Below are positions 18,336 through 27,321 of a stretch of 64,000 nucleotides of DNA, piece after piece. The first letter of the stretch is position 1. Each line of letters starts with the position of its first letter. Where the stretch lies: the NCBI GenBank assembly GCA_019634615.1, contig JAHCAZ010000013.1, positions 35,918 to 99,917 on the forward strand. The letters run 5' to 3'. A model generated the notes under the pieces. That model was not told the origin of the DNA and made no database searches. It worked only from the letters and a program-made list of their open reading frames with translations. This stretch comes from Opitutaceae bacterium (GTDB taxonomy: Bacteria; Verrucomicrobiota; Verrucomicrobiia; Opitutales; Opitutaceae). The position numbers and the translations under genes are program-made.

Positions 18336-19679
18336 CTAGACCAGACGGTTCTCCCGGATCACCGAGGAGTACCAGTGGGCGCTGAGCTTGGGCGTGCGGC
18401 GCTGGGTGCGGTAGTCCACGTGCACGATGCCGAAGCGGCGGGTGTAGCCGTCGGTCCATTCAAAGTTGTCCATGAACGACCACAGGAAATACCCCTTCAC
18501 CGGCACGCCATCGGTGATGGCGTGGTGCAGCTCGCCGAGGTAGTTGCGCAGGTAGTCGCGGCGGTGCAGGTCATGCACCTCGGCGCGCACGACCGGCTCG
18601 TCGTCGTAACCGCAGCCGTTCTCGGTGATGTAGATGGCCTTGGCGCCGTAGACCTCGTGGGCGAAGCGCGGTCCCCAGTGCAGGGCCTGCGGGAGGAGGT
18701 TGAGCCAGTCGGAGTCGGTGCGCGGGTAGTTCTTCGGGAGCCGCAAGGCCTCGGGCCGGCCGCGGTTGCCGCGGCGGATGAAGGCGCCGCTGTAGATGTT
18801 GAGCCCAAGGAAATCCGTCGGCAGGCCGATGAGCTTGAAATCCCCCGGCCGCACCCGCGGGCGCGTGGCGCCGCAGCGGCGCAGGAACCCCGCGGCGTAG
18901 CGGCCGCGGTAGATGGGGTCGAGGAGCGACTCGTTCTCGGTCGCAAACCACGCGCGCGCGGCGGCGATGTCGCCCGGCGTCTCCGTCACCGGCACGGCCA
19001 CGGAGCAATTGTCGGCGAGCCCCACCTGCGCGCCCCGGCCGCCGAACTCGCGCACGGCCCGCACGCCGTGGCCATGGGCGAGGAGGGCGTGGTGCTTGGT
19101 CTGGTTGACGACCTTTGGCCCGAGTTGGAGCCCGGGGGCCTTGGAGCGGCCGCCGTAGGCCATGCTCGTGAAGCAGGTGATCTCGTTGAGTGTGATCCAA
19201 CGCTTCACGCGGTCGCCGTAGGCCTGCACGATCGTGTCGGCGTAGCGGGCGAAGGCATCCACCGTCGCGCGCGCGCGCCAGCCGCCGCGGTCCTCGAGGG
19301 CCTGGGGCAGGTCCCAGTGAAACATCGTGACCCAGGGCGTGATCTCGTTGCGCTCCAGGCTGTCGAGGACGCGGTGGTAGAAGTCGAGGCCCTTGCGGTT
19401 CGGCGCGCCGTCGCCGGTCGGGAAGATGCGCGGCCAGGCGAGCGACAGGCGGTAGTGCCGGATGCCAAGGCGCCGCATGAGCGCGAAATCGCGGCGAAAA
19501 AGTCGGTAGTGGTCGCAGGCCGGCTCGAGTGTGTCGCCGTGGTTGATGCGGCCGGGCTGGGCGGCAAAGCGGTCCCACACGGACTCACCCTTGCCGTCGC
19601 GCGCAACGGCGCCCTCGATCTGCGGGGCGGCGGCGGCGACGCCCCAGATGAACTTGGATGGAAATTTGAGGTCAGGCAT
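18336..19679 (-). CDS. Beta-glucosidase, glycoside hydrolase family 1
   Basis: 447 residues, the normal GH1 length, without a signal peptide, hence cytoplasmic. Signatures: FIWGVAAAAPQIEGA at the N-terminus, acid/base in TLNE (E166), substrate-binding NHG/HWDLPQALED, and nucleophile in YITENG (E353). It hydrolyses beta-linked oligosaccharides delivered by the adjacent ABC permeases; its start is 22 bp from the stop of the second permease, so it is the last gene of that operon. Confidence 0.95.
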   Translation of the reverse strand: MPDLKFPSKFIWGVAAAAPQIEGAVARDGKGESVWDRFAAQPGRINHGDTLEPACDHYRLFRRDFALMRRLGIRHYRLSLAWPRIFPTGDGAPNRKGLDFYHRVLDSLERNEITPWVTMFHWDLPQALEDRGGWRARATVDAFARYADTIVQAYGDRVKRWITLNEITCFTSMAYGGRSKAPGLQLGPKVVNQTKHHALLAHGHGVRAVREFGGRGAQVGLADNCSVAVPVTETPGDIAAARAWFATENESLLDPIYRGRYAAGFLRRCGATRPRVRPGDFKLIGLPTDFLGLNIYSGAFIRRGNRGRPEALRLPKNYPRTDSDWLNLLPQALHWGPRFAHEVYGAKAIYITENGCGYDDEPVVRAEVHDLHRRDYLRNYLGELHHAITDGVPVKGYFLWSFMDNFEWTDGYTRRFGIVHVDYRTQRRTPKLSAHWYSSVIRENRLV

Positions 19680-19701
19680 GATGGCGGATGGGTGGACAAC
19701 C

Positions 19702-20553
19702 TCAGCCTTTCACGGCGCCGGCGGTGAGCCCGGAGATGAACTCGCGCTGGAGCAGGAGGAAGAGGCACATCACGGGCGCGATGGACACGAGCGTGCCGGC
19801 CATGATGAGGCCGTAGTCGGTGCCGTAGACGCCGCGGAGGTTGTTGAGGGCGACGGAGAGGGGCTGCAGTTCGGGCGACTGGAGGATGATCTGCGGGCCG
19901 ATGAAGTTGTTCCAGGCGCCGAGGAAGCTGATGAGGAGGAAGGCGCCGATCATCGGGCGGACGAGCGGCAGAGCGAGTTCGAGGAAGATCCGGATCTCCC
20001 CGGCGCCGTCGATGCGAGCCGCCTCGACGAGCTCGTCCGGCACGCCGCGCAGCATCGCCTGCCGGAAGAGGAAGACGCCGAAGGCCGGCGTGAGCCCGGG
20101 GAGGATCAGACCGGCGTAGCGGTCGAGGAGCCCGAGCTGGTAGAGCAGTTGGAAGCTCGGCGCGAGGAGCAGCGGCCCCGGGATGATGAGCGACAGCAGG
20201 ACCACGCCGGTGATGAGGCTGCGGCCGGGGAAGTGCAGCTTGGTGAGACCATAGCCGCCCATCGCGCAGAGCAGGGTGGCGCCGACGGCGTGCACGGCGG
20301 AGTAGAAGAACGAGTTCAGCATCGCCCGCGGCACGGGAAAATCGAACAGGAGCGCGCCGAAGTTGCGCAGCGTGAGCCGGTCCCAGCCAATTCCGAGGAA
20401 CCCGTCGCCGGACGGCAGGAAGAGCGTCGCGGCGAAATCGTACTTCGTCTTCAGCGCCCCGGCGACGAGGTACGCGAACGGGATCAGGGTGAGCACCGAG
20501 AAGAAGATGAGCAGCCCGTAGATCACGGCGCGCAGGGTGTGGGTGGGGATCAT
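19702..20553 (-). CDS. ABC sugar transporter permease, MalG type
   Basis: 283 residues, about six transmembrane helices. It starts at the ATG at 20553 (MIPTHTLRAVIYGLLIFF); the same frame stays open upstream only as a shadow of the next gene. The EAA loop EAARIDGAGEIRIFLELALP, which contacts the ATPase, is present. Second permease of a carbohydrate-uptake importer (CUT1). It follows the MalF-type gene by 2 bp. Confidence 0.92.
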   Translation of the reverse strand: MIPTHTLRAVIYGLLIFFSVLTLIPFAYLVAGALKTKYDFAATLFLPSGDGFLGIGWDRLTLRNFGALLFDFPVPRAMLNSFFYSAVHAVGATLLCAMGGYGLTKLHFPGRSLITGVVLLSLIIPGPLLLAPSFQLLYQLGLLDRYAGLILPGLTPAFGVFLFRQAMLRGVPDELVEAARIDGAGEIRIFLELALPLVRPMIGAFLLISFLGAWNNFIGPQIILQSPELQPLSVALNNLRGVYGTDYGLIMAGTLVSIAPVMCLFLLLQREFISGLTAGAVKG

Positions 20554-20555
20554 GG

Positions 20556-21449
20556 TCAGTTGTCCTCGTACTTCCGGTTGAGGTGACGCTGCAGGAGCGC
20601 GATGCCCATGAGCAGGAGCGCGAGCACCCAGCCGATGGCGCTGGCGTAGCCGAGGTCGCCGGTGAGGAACCCCGTCTGGTAAAGGTACATGACGACCGTG
20701 AGCCCGCGGTTGTCGGGCCCGCCGCTGTTGTTGAGCAGAATGTAGCTCAGCTCGAACATCTGGAAGCTGCCGATCACGGACAGCAGCACCACGAAACCGC
20801 CCACGGGCCGGATCTCCGGGATGACCACGTGGCGGAAGCGCTGCCAGGCGTTGCAGCCGTCGATCGTCGCGGCCTCGAGCAGCTCCTTGGACACGTTCTG
20901 CAGCGCCGCGAGGAAGTACACCATGTTGAAGCCGGCGTACATCCAGAGCGCGGCGAGGATGAGCGACGACATCACGTAGTTCTGCATCCAGGCGAACTCG
21001 GGATTCCACGCCCCGCCCGTGAGCCAGTGGAGGCCGGCGTTGAGGAGGCCGGTGCGCTTCTCGAAGATCGGACCGAAGAGGATCGCGACGAACGGCAGGC
21101 CGACGAGCGAGGGGGCGAAGAAGGTGAGGCGGTAGAGTCCGCGCCCCCGGATGCCCGGCCGGTTGAGCAGGAGGGCGAGGCCGAGCGCCACCGGCAGCTG
21201 GATGAAGAGGGAGCCGAGCGTGAACTGGGCGGTGTTGCCCAGCGCCTGCCAGAACAGCGGGTCGCCGATGAGATACTCGAAGTTGCGCAGGCCCACCCAC
21301 CGCGTGGTCGCCGGGCCGAAGGTCTGCTGGAACGCGAGCACGAGCGACTGCAGGAGCGGCCACAGCGTGAAGAGCCCAAACGAGACCACGAAGGGCCCGA
21401 CGAAGATCCAGGGGGCGACGCGCGAATGATAGATGCGGTTCCGCTTCAT
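20556..21449 (-). CDS. ABC sugar transporter permease, MalF type
   Basis: 297 residues with about six membrane helices (WIFVGPFVVSFGLFTLWPLL near the N-terminus) and the EAA loop EAATIDGCNAWQRFRHVVIP. Partner of the MalG-type permease. Its ATG overlaps the stop of the binding-protein gene by 4 bp, showing translational coupling. No ATP-binding subunit is encoded nearby; these importers often share one ATPase encoded elsewhere. Confidence 0.92.
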   Translation of the reverse strand: MKRNRIYHSRVAPWIFVGPFVVSFGLFTLWPLLQSLVLAFQQTFGPATTRWVGLRNFEYLIGDPLFWQALGNTAQFTLGSLFIQLPVALGLALLLNRPGIRGRGLYRLTFFAPSLVGLPFVAILFGPIFEKRTGLLNAGLHWLTGGAWNPEFAWMQNYVMSSLILAALWMYAGFNMVYFLAALQNVSKELLEAATIDGCNAWQRFRHVVIPEIRPVGGFVVLLSVIGSFQMFELSYILLNNSGGPDNRGLTVVMYLYQTGFLTGDLGYASAIGWVLALLLMGIALLQRHLNRKYEDN

Positions 21450-22960
21450 GGTGCGTCGGCGAGGAAGGTGTTACGCCCGATCTCGCGCTCGAGCTGGCGC
21501 TGGGCCGCGTCGAGCAGGCGCTGCGCCTCGGTGCGCAGGGCCGGCCGGTCGTAGGTGCCGGTGGCATCGGCCCACCCGCGCAGATTGACGAGGGCGTTGC
21601 CGAGGTAGGACTGCGCCGCCATGGCAAACGGCGATGAGGAGCGGACCGGCACATCGTCGGCCACGCCCAGAAAGATGCGCCCGATCGGTTGCCCGCTGAA
21701 GTACGGATCGGGTTCGTCGAAGACCGGGAGCGACCAGAGCGCGCGGTTCGGCGGGAGGATGCCGGTCTGCCGGTACAGGTCGGCGGCGAGCTCGGTGGAC
21801 ATCGCGAGGTGGCGCGCGAAGCCCCAGGCGCCCTCGGGATCGCCCGCGCGCTTGCTGATGCCGAGCATCGTGCCGCCGCGCCAGACCGAGGTTCGCCGAC
21901 CGCCGCGTTCCCACGCGGGAAGCGGCATGAGCTTCACCTTGCCCGCGAGGCCGGGAATCTCCTGCTTCCACAGGCCGCACATCCAGTCCGGCATCAGCGT
22001 GCCGATGACGACGCCGTCGAGGCGCTGCCGATGACCGGAGGCCGAAAAGAGATCCACGTCAGCGCACACCCGGCCCGGTCCGGCCACCCAGGTCACGATC
22101 TGCGCGAGCACCTCGGCGTTGCGCGGGGCGTTGAGCTGCGGGTGGTCGCGGGCGTCGAACAGCCCGCCGCCCGCCTGGTCGAGCAGCATGAGCACGAGGT
22201 CGCCGCTCGTGTCCCACAGGTTCAGCAGCCAGCGGTCAGGCCGGCCGTCACCGTCAAGGTCCTGCTGCAGCGGGCGCAGGAGGCGGAAGTAATCCTCCCA
22301 AGTCTCGACCTGCGTCACGTCGATGCCGGCGGCCTCGACCAGGTCGGACCGGTAGGCGAGGAGCACGGGGTGTACGTCGAGCGGGAGCCCGAAGATGCGG
22401 CCGCGGGTGGTCCAGGGGGTCAGAGAATTGGGGAGGATATTCTCAAGCAGGCCCTCGGCGCGGAGGCGGTCGGTGACGTCGACGAAGCCGACGTCCTCGA
22501 GCGGACCGACAAAGGCCTTGGCGGCGACGGGGCGCTCGGCGGCGATGATGTCCGCGACGGGCGTGCCCGCGAGGAAGCCGGAGAGCATGCGCCGCTCGAG
22601 CGCGGGATTGGTGAGCTGGAGGACGTGGACGGGGTGATCCGGATGCCGCCGCGTCCAGTCGGCGGCAATGGATGAATAGACCCGGTAATGGACATCGGCG
22701 AAGACCCAGAAGGGCAGGCCCACCGGCGGCTTGGGTTGGATGAGGGCGACGCCCACGCTCGCGGCCACCGCGATCAGGAGGATGATCGCCGCGCCCGGCG
22801 AAAGCACGCGGCGGAGCAGGGCGCGGGCGGCCGGGCTCGCGAGCACGCCCAGGACCGCAATCGCCGCCAGACCGATAAACGCCAGCGCGCCCGCCGGGAG
22901 ATCCGGCAGGGTCAGGGACAGCGGAGGCAACAAGGGCGAAGACATATCTGGGGCGACCAT
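21446..22960 (-). CDS. Membrane-anchored extracellular solute-binding protein (sugar ABC importer)
   Basis: 504 residues. The C-terminal 400 residues read as a family-1 binding protein (NPALERRMLSGFLAGTPVADII, LPLDVHPVLLAYRSDLVEAAGI, TWEDYFRLLRPLQQDLDGDG, GAWGFARHLA). Unusually, it has no cleavable signal peptide or lipobox but two hydrophobic helices (about 25-45 and 55-75), so it is probably tethered in the inner membrane. The ATG at 22945 is an alternative start. First gene of the minus-strand operon and divergent from lacI, 144 bp away. Confidence 0.82.
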   Translation of the reverse strand: MVAPDMSSPLLPPLSLTLPDLPAGALAFIGLAAIAVLGVLASPAARALLRRVLSPGAAIILLIAVAASVGVALIQPKPPVGLPFWVFADVHYRVYSSIAADWTRRHPDHPVHVLQLTNPALERRMLSGFLAGTPVADIIAAERPVAAKAFVGPLEDVGFVDVTDRLRAEGLLENILPNSLTPWTTRGRIFGLPLDVHPVLLAYRSDLVEAAGIDVTQVETWEDYFRLLRPLQQDLDGDGRPDRWLLNLWDTSGDLVLMLLDQAGGGLFDARDHPQLNAPRNAEVLAQIVTWVAGPGRVCADVDLFSASGHRQRLDGVVIGTLMPDWMCGLWKQEIPGLAGKVKLMPLPAWERGGRRTSVWRGGTMLGISKRAGDPEGAWGFARHLAMSTELAADLYRQTGILPPNRALWSLPVFDEPDPYFSGQPIGRIFLGVADDVPVRSSSPFAMAAQSYLGNALVNLRGWADATGTYDRPALRTEAQRLLDAAQRQLEREIGRNTFLADAP

Positions 22961-23042
22961 CGCGGCAGGGCGGGGCAGGGTAACGAGTCGGGGTGAGCGT
23001 CGCAGGGGCGCGGAGGGGCGCCCACCCCGGATTTATTGGCAT

Positions 23043-23050
23043 CGTTCAAT
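23043..23050. promoter_or_regulatory. Possible LacI half-site in the divergent promoter region
   Basis: CGTTCAAT just upstream of the regulator gene resembles one arm (CGTTCAGT) of the palindrome at 24167. It lies between the two divergent transcripts, where autoregulation and control of the importer would be expected. Only a half-site is visible. Confidence 0.3.
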
Positions 23051-23104
23051 GGCTCATCCGGTTTGGCCCTTGCGACGCCAAATCCGACGTGGCTTGATCG
23101 TCCC

Positions 23105-24142
23105 GTGTCCACTCTGCGCCCCCCGACCATGAAGGACGTGGCCCTGGCCGCCGGGGTCTCGCGCGCCACGGTTTCCCTTGCGCTGCGCAACGACCGCAGC
23201 ATCGCCGCCGCGACGCGCAGCCGGATCTACGCCGTGGCCGAGCAGCTCGGGTACAAGACCAACCCGCTCGTCGCGGCGTTGATGTCGTCGATCCATGCCC
23301 GGCGCCTGAGCCAGAAGCACACGGTGTTGGCGTACGTGACGACCGACCCGCAGTTCGCCCCCTGGCGGACTTGGCGCATGTTCATCGAGATGCACGAGGG
23401 CGCCAAGACCCGGGCCGAGGAGCTGGGCTACCGCCTCGAGGAATTCCCGCTGCGCGCGCCGGGCATGACGCCGAAGCGCTTCGTGCAGATGCTCCAGGCG
23501 CGCGGCATCCTCGGGCTGCTGATCGCGCCGCTGCCGCACGGCGAGCGGGTGATCGAACTCGATTTCCAGGACTTCGCCGTCGTGGGCATCGACATGAGCG
23601 TCGCCTCGCCGCTGATCGAGCGCGTCTCGAACGACCACTACCAATCCGCGCTGCTCGCCGTGCGGAAGTGCCGCGAGCTGGGCTACCGCCGCATCGGCTT
23701 CGTGCTCAGCCGCATGCTCAGCCGGCGGCTCGAGCACCGCTGGCTGGCGGGCCTGCGCATGGCGGATGAGGACGTGCGCCCGGCCCAGCGCGTGCGCCTG
23801 CTGATGCCCGAGACGGGCGACGACATCCCGGCGGCGCTGCCGGGCTGGGTCGCGCGGGAGAAGCCCGACGTGATCATCATGAGCGAGCTCAACCCGGTCA
23901 CCTATTACGGCCTGCCGCCCCGCCTCGGCATCGTGAGCCTCTCCCTCGAGGAACCGGTGGGCAACATCACGGGCATTTTTCAGGACAACCGTCGCATGGG
24001 CGCGATCGCCATCGAGCATCTCGTCGCCCGCCTCGAGCGCTGTGAGTTCGGGCCCGACGACCGCGGCCGGCTGCATCTCGTGGCCGGGCAGTGGGTTCCC
24101 GGCAAGACCGCCCTCGGCCCCGGCATCCCCCGCGCGACCTGA
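23105..24142 (+). CDS. LacI-family transcriptional regulator
   Basis: About 345 residues from the GTG at 23105 (alternative ATG at 23129, which starts directly at the DNA-binding domain). The N-terminal helix-turn-helix is MKDVALAAGVSRATVSLALR with the hinge EQLGYKTNPL. A periplasmic-binding-like sugar-sensing domain follows (GIDMSVASPLIERVSNDHYQSA, GYRRIGFVLS, IFQDNRRMG). It lies between the minus-strand GH1/importer operon and the plus-strand TonB-receptor operon and probably controls both. Confidence 0.92.
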   Translation: MSTLRPPTMKDVALAAGVSRATVSLALRNDRSIAAATRSRIYAVAEQLGYKTNPLVAALMSSIHARRLSQKHTVLAYVTTDPQFAPWRTWRMFIEMHEGAKTRAEELGYRLEEFPLRAPGMTPKRFVQMLQARGILGLLIAPLPHGERVIELDFQDFAVVGIDMSVASPLIERVSNDHYQSALLAVRKCRELGYRRIGFVLSRMLSRRLEHRWLAGLRMADEDVRPAQRVRLLMPETGDDIPAALPGWVAREKPDVIIMSELNPVTYYGLPPRLGIVSLSLEEPVGNITGIFQDNRRMGAIAIEHLVARLERCEFGPDDRGRLHLVAGQWVPGKTALGPGIPRAT

Positions 24143-24166
24143 ATCTCCCCCGATGCCGGGCTGCAC

Positions 24167-24183
24167 CGTTCAGTTACTGAACG
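24167..24183. promoter_or_regulatory. Candidate LacI operator, perfect 17-bp palindrome
   Basis: CGTTCAGT-T-ACTGAACG, eight-base perfect arms around one base. It lies 24 bp after the lacI stop and 100 bp before the TonB-receptor start, the position expected for an operator. The half-site CGTTCA recurs upstream of lacI at 23043. Confidence 0.6.
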
Positions 24184-24282
24184 ATGTCAGTTACGGCCCA
24201 ATTGATCGTCCGGCGAAAAATCGGTTCTGCAGTCGCCCATCGGTACGACCCCCTTCCAACCCGTCGGTCCGACACCAACCCC

Positions 24283-27234
24283 ATGAAGCAAACTCCCGTT
24301 GTTACGTTCAGCCGTCGGCTGTGGACGCTCGGCTTGTTGACCGCAGCCCCCGCCCTCTTCGCCCAGCAAGGCCCGGCCCCGGCCGTCCCGGCTGGCGACG
24401 CCGCCAAGGAGGGTGACGAGGTCGTCGCCCTCAGTCCGTTCACCGTCAGCGTCGAGCAGGACAAGGGCTACCGCGCCACCAACTCGATCTCCGGTACGCG
24501 CCTCGACACGGCGATCAAGGACCTGCCGATGCCCATCGAGGTCATCACCGAGCAGTTCCTCCGCGACACCGGCGCCAACAACCTCCGCGAGTCGCTGCGC
24601 TACAGCTCCGGCATCCTGCTGCAGACCCAGAACGACTACTCGGCCCCGGCCGGCAGCTTCTCGATCTCCCCGGGCAAGATCAACAACCCCGAGGGCATGA
24701 CCGCGAGCGCCACGCAGACCAACATGAAGATCCGCGGCTTCCAGACCGAGTCGGTCCTGCGCGACGGCTTCCGCCGCCAGAACTCCACCGACTCCGTCAA
24801 CATCGCCCGCGTCGAGATCGCCCGCGGTCCCGCCTCGCTCCTCTACGGCGTCGGCAACTTCGGCGGCGTGGTGAACTACCTCGTCAAGATGCCCGAGACG
24901 AAGCCGGCCCACGAGGTCACCGCCAGCTACGGCAGCTACGACTTCATGCGCGCCACCGTGGACTCCACCGGCGCCATCAACGACAACGGCACCGCGGCCT
25001 ACCGCGTCACCGCCGCCTGGCAGGACACCGGCTCCCACGAGGACTTCAACACGGAGCACCACTACTTCGTCTCGCCGGTCATCACGTTCCGCCCGTTCGC
25101 CAACACCGAGATCCTGCTCGATCTCGAGTACGGCAAGCAGAAGCACGAGGGCATGGGCTGGAAGACCCTGCGCGCCGCCGTCTCCGGCTTCGTCAACGAC
25201 AGCTCCGGCTACAACGGCAGCTTCTACCAGGTGCCCGGCCGCGACGTGCGCGAGTTCCGCTGGAGCGGTCCCGATACCTATCGCGACAGCACCGCCAGCA
25301 ACATGGTCTTCAAGATCACGCAGAAGATCACGGAGGACCTGCACCTCCTCGCCGGCGTCAGCCGTTCGTCCTTCAAGTACGACCAGCTCGATAACATGGC
25401 GGCCTTCCGCCAGAACGCCGGCCCTGCCTGGGCCCTCGCCCCGGTCACCTTCGCCGGCCTGACCAACACCCAGTCGGGCGTGCCCGTCGGCCCGCAGCCC
25501 ACCTCCATCTCCTACCAGTGGGAACTCGCCAACGAGGACGACACCCACGACCAGCTGCGCGTCGAGCTGAACTACGCCTTCGACACCTTCAAGGACAGCT
25601 CCAAGTGGCTGCAGATGCGGCACTCGCTCCTCGCCGGCCTCAGCTACACCAAGGAGACCTACGAGTCGCACACGCGCCAGACACCCGGCGACGTCGCCAA
25701 CTATCACAATCCCTCCGACTACAGCTACATCCGCTTCGGGCGGCAGGGTGACGGCTCGGCCGATTACGCGATGGTCGAGTATACCAACCGGAAGTCCACG
25801 ACCTCCAACCCCGCGTACTACGCCGTCTACCAGGGCCGCCTCGCCGACGACCGCGTGACCCTCATCGCCGGCGCCCGCCGCGACCGCAGCTGGAACAACG
25901 TCTGGAAGTACAACCCGGAATATCGCTCCGACGGCACCAAGGGCGCCGACCAGGCCCCGTCCGAGACCAAGAGCCTCGTCAACAAGGACACGACCTACCA
26001 GTACGGCGTCAGCGTCGCCGTCACCCCGGAGCGCGATTTCTCCCTCTACGCCATGAGCTCCGAGGGCGTGCAGCCCAACTACCAGGGCTCGCTCGACCTC
26101 AACGGCAAGCCCCTGCAGGCCGCCCTCGCCAAGAACAAGGAGTACGGCGTGAAGTTCGACCTCCTGAAGGGCCGCGTCTCCGGCTCGATCGGCAAGTTCG
26201 AGATCACCCGCGAGCGCACGCAAGTCGGCAGCTCCAGCCTCGTCTGGTTCGCGCCGGTCGTCTCGGGCAACCTCAAGTTCAATCCGAACAAGGACATCGT
26301 CTACCGCGTCGACGACCTCAACCCCGGCCCCAACAGCTGGAACGGCGCCGTCGTCGCCTCGACCCCGCAGTGGGATGCCGCCGTGGCTGCGGGCGCGGTC
26401 TACCAGGCGACCAACTCCGCCGGCGAGACCCACTGGTACGCCAACGCTTCCAAGGCCGCCGGCGCCGCCTTCATGGACGCCATCTTCTCGAACGTCCACG
26501 CCCTGAAGCAGTATGGCTGGTGGGGCTGGATCTACGGTGGCGCCGACCCGGGCAGCCTGCCGTTCGACAACCTCGTCAACAACGCCACCATGGACGACAA
26601 CGGCGCGCAGCGCTCTGTCGCCACCGGCAGCGACCGCGCCAAGGGCTGGGACACGCAGATCATCGTCTCGCCGACCGACAACCTGCAGATCGTCGCCACC
26701 TGGTCGCACATTGAGAAGGTCGTGCTCAACGCCCAGGCCTGGCCAAAGTACCCGTACCCGCAGGACCGCTGGGCCATCTGGTACGCGCCCATCTCCTGGG
26801 CCGCCACCGCCGGCCGCCCGCTCAGCGAGGTGTACAGCGACCCGAACGACACCTCCACGTTCAAGGCGTTCGGCACCGGCCTCGCCCTCGACGACACGCC
26901 GAAGAACCACGCCACGTTCTGGGTGAACTACCAGATGCCCAAGACCTCCGGTCTCAAGGGCCTCTCGTTCGGCGCCGGCGGCTACTGGGAGGACAAGCGC
27001 TCCATCTATCCCGCCTACGGCCAGAACGCCCTCGATAACAACGGCAACACGATCTTCCTCAGCACGCCGAGCCGCACGCAGATCAACGCCATGATCAAGT
27101 ACGACTTCCTGTTCCGTGATCGTGAGACCAGCGTGCAGCTCAACGTCGATAACGTCGCCAACGACCGGAAGCTCTACGGCTTCATCTACGCCGCCCCGCG
27201 CCGCTGGCAGCTCACGTTCTCGCACAAGCTCTGA
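24283..27234 (+). CDS. TonB-dependent outer-membrane receptor
   Basis: 983 residues from the ATG at 24283, which gives a clean signal peptide ending LFAQQ. A linker with VVALSPFTVSVEQDKGY (the TonB-box-like region) is followed by the plug domain (SISGTRLDTAIKDLPMPIEV, NNLRESLRYSSGI, RIARGPASLLYG-type VEIARGPASLLYGVGNFGG) and a long 22-strand barrel ending in the aromatic outer-membrane signature RRWQLTFSHKL. Predicted to import oligosaccharides released by the GH enzymes. A 10-bp GC stem terminator follows the gene. Confidence 0.92.
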   Translation: MKQTPVVTFSRRLWTLGLLTAAPALFAQQGPAPAVPAGDAAKEGDEVVALSPFTVSVEQDKGYRATNSISGTRLDTAIKDLPMPIEVITEQFLRDTGANNLRESLRYSSGILLQTQNDYSAPAGSFSISPGKINNPEGMTASATQTNMKIRGFQTESVLRDGFRRQNSTDSVNIARVEIARGPASLLYGVGNFGGVVNYLVKMPETKPAHEVTASYGSYDFMRATVDSTGAINDNGTAAYRVTAAWQDTGSHEDFNTEHHYFVSPVITFRPFANTEILLDLEYGKQKHEGMGWKTLRAAVSGFVNDSSGYNGSFYQVPGRDVREFRWSGPDTYRDSTASNMVFKITQKITEDLHLLAGVSRSSFKYDQLDNMAAFRQNAGPAWALAPVTFAGLTNTQSGVPVGPQPTSISYQWELANEDDTHDQLRVELNYAFDTFKDSSKWLQMRHSLLAGLSYTKETYESHTRQTPGDVANYHNPSDYSYIRFGRQGDGSADYAMVEYTNRKSTTSNPAYYAVYQGRLADDRVTLIAGARRDRSWNNVWKYNPEYRSDGTKGADQAPSETKSLVNKDTTYQYGVSVAVTPERDFSLYAMSSEGVQPNYQGSLDLNGKPLQAALAKNKEYGVKFDLLKGRVSGSIGKFEITRERTQVGSSSLVWFAPVVSGNLKFNPNKDIVYRVDDLNPGPNSWNGAVVASTPQWDAAVAAGAVYQATNSAGETHWYANASKAAGAAFMDAIFSNVHALKQYGWWGWIYGGADPGSLPFDNLVNNATMDDNGAQRSVATGSDRAKGWDTQIIVSPTDNLQIVATWSHIEKVVLNAQAWPKYPYPQDRWAIWYAPISWAATAGRPLSEVYSDPNDTSTFKAFGTGLALDDTPKNHATFWVNYQMPKTSGLKGLSFGAGGYWEDKRSIYPAYGQNALDNNGNTIFLSTPSRTQINAMIKYDFLFRDRETSVQLNVDNVANDRKLYGFIYAAPRRWQLTFSHKL

Positions 27235-27260
27235 TCCTGACTAGGGGTAGTCTTGGGTAA

Positions 27261-27299
27261 GGCGCGCAGCTGTGATGGCACGGCTGCGCGCCCTTTCCC
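27261..27299 (+). terminator. Rho-independent-type terminator after the TonB receptor
   Basis: GGCGCGCAGC (27261-27270) pairs exactly with GCTGCGCGCC (27283-27292), followed by CTTTCCCT. The pyrimidine tract is short but the stem is strong. Confidence 0.65.
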
Positions 27300-27321
27300 T
27301 GTAGGAGCGGCCCTGCGTCCC
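27299..27321. repeat. REP-like TGTAGGAGCGGC box before GH30
   Basis: CTGTAGGAGCGGCCCTGCG immediately before the GH30 start; it shares TGTAGGAGC with the box at 5687 and the outer edge of the hairpin at 16890. Only one arm is evident here. Confidence 0.4.

Noticed and set aside
19702..21654. 650-residue reading of the MalG-type permease frame
   Set aside because: Everything upstream of the ATG at 20553 is a frame shadow of the MalF-type and binding-protein genes; the permease starts at 20553.
24187..27225. 1012-residue open frame opposite the TonB receptor
   Set aside because: It is the complementary shadow of a strongly supported gene; composition is Val/Gly/Asp/Arg-rich without any motif.
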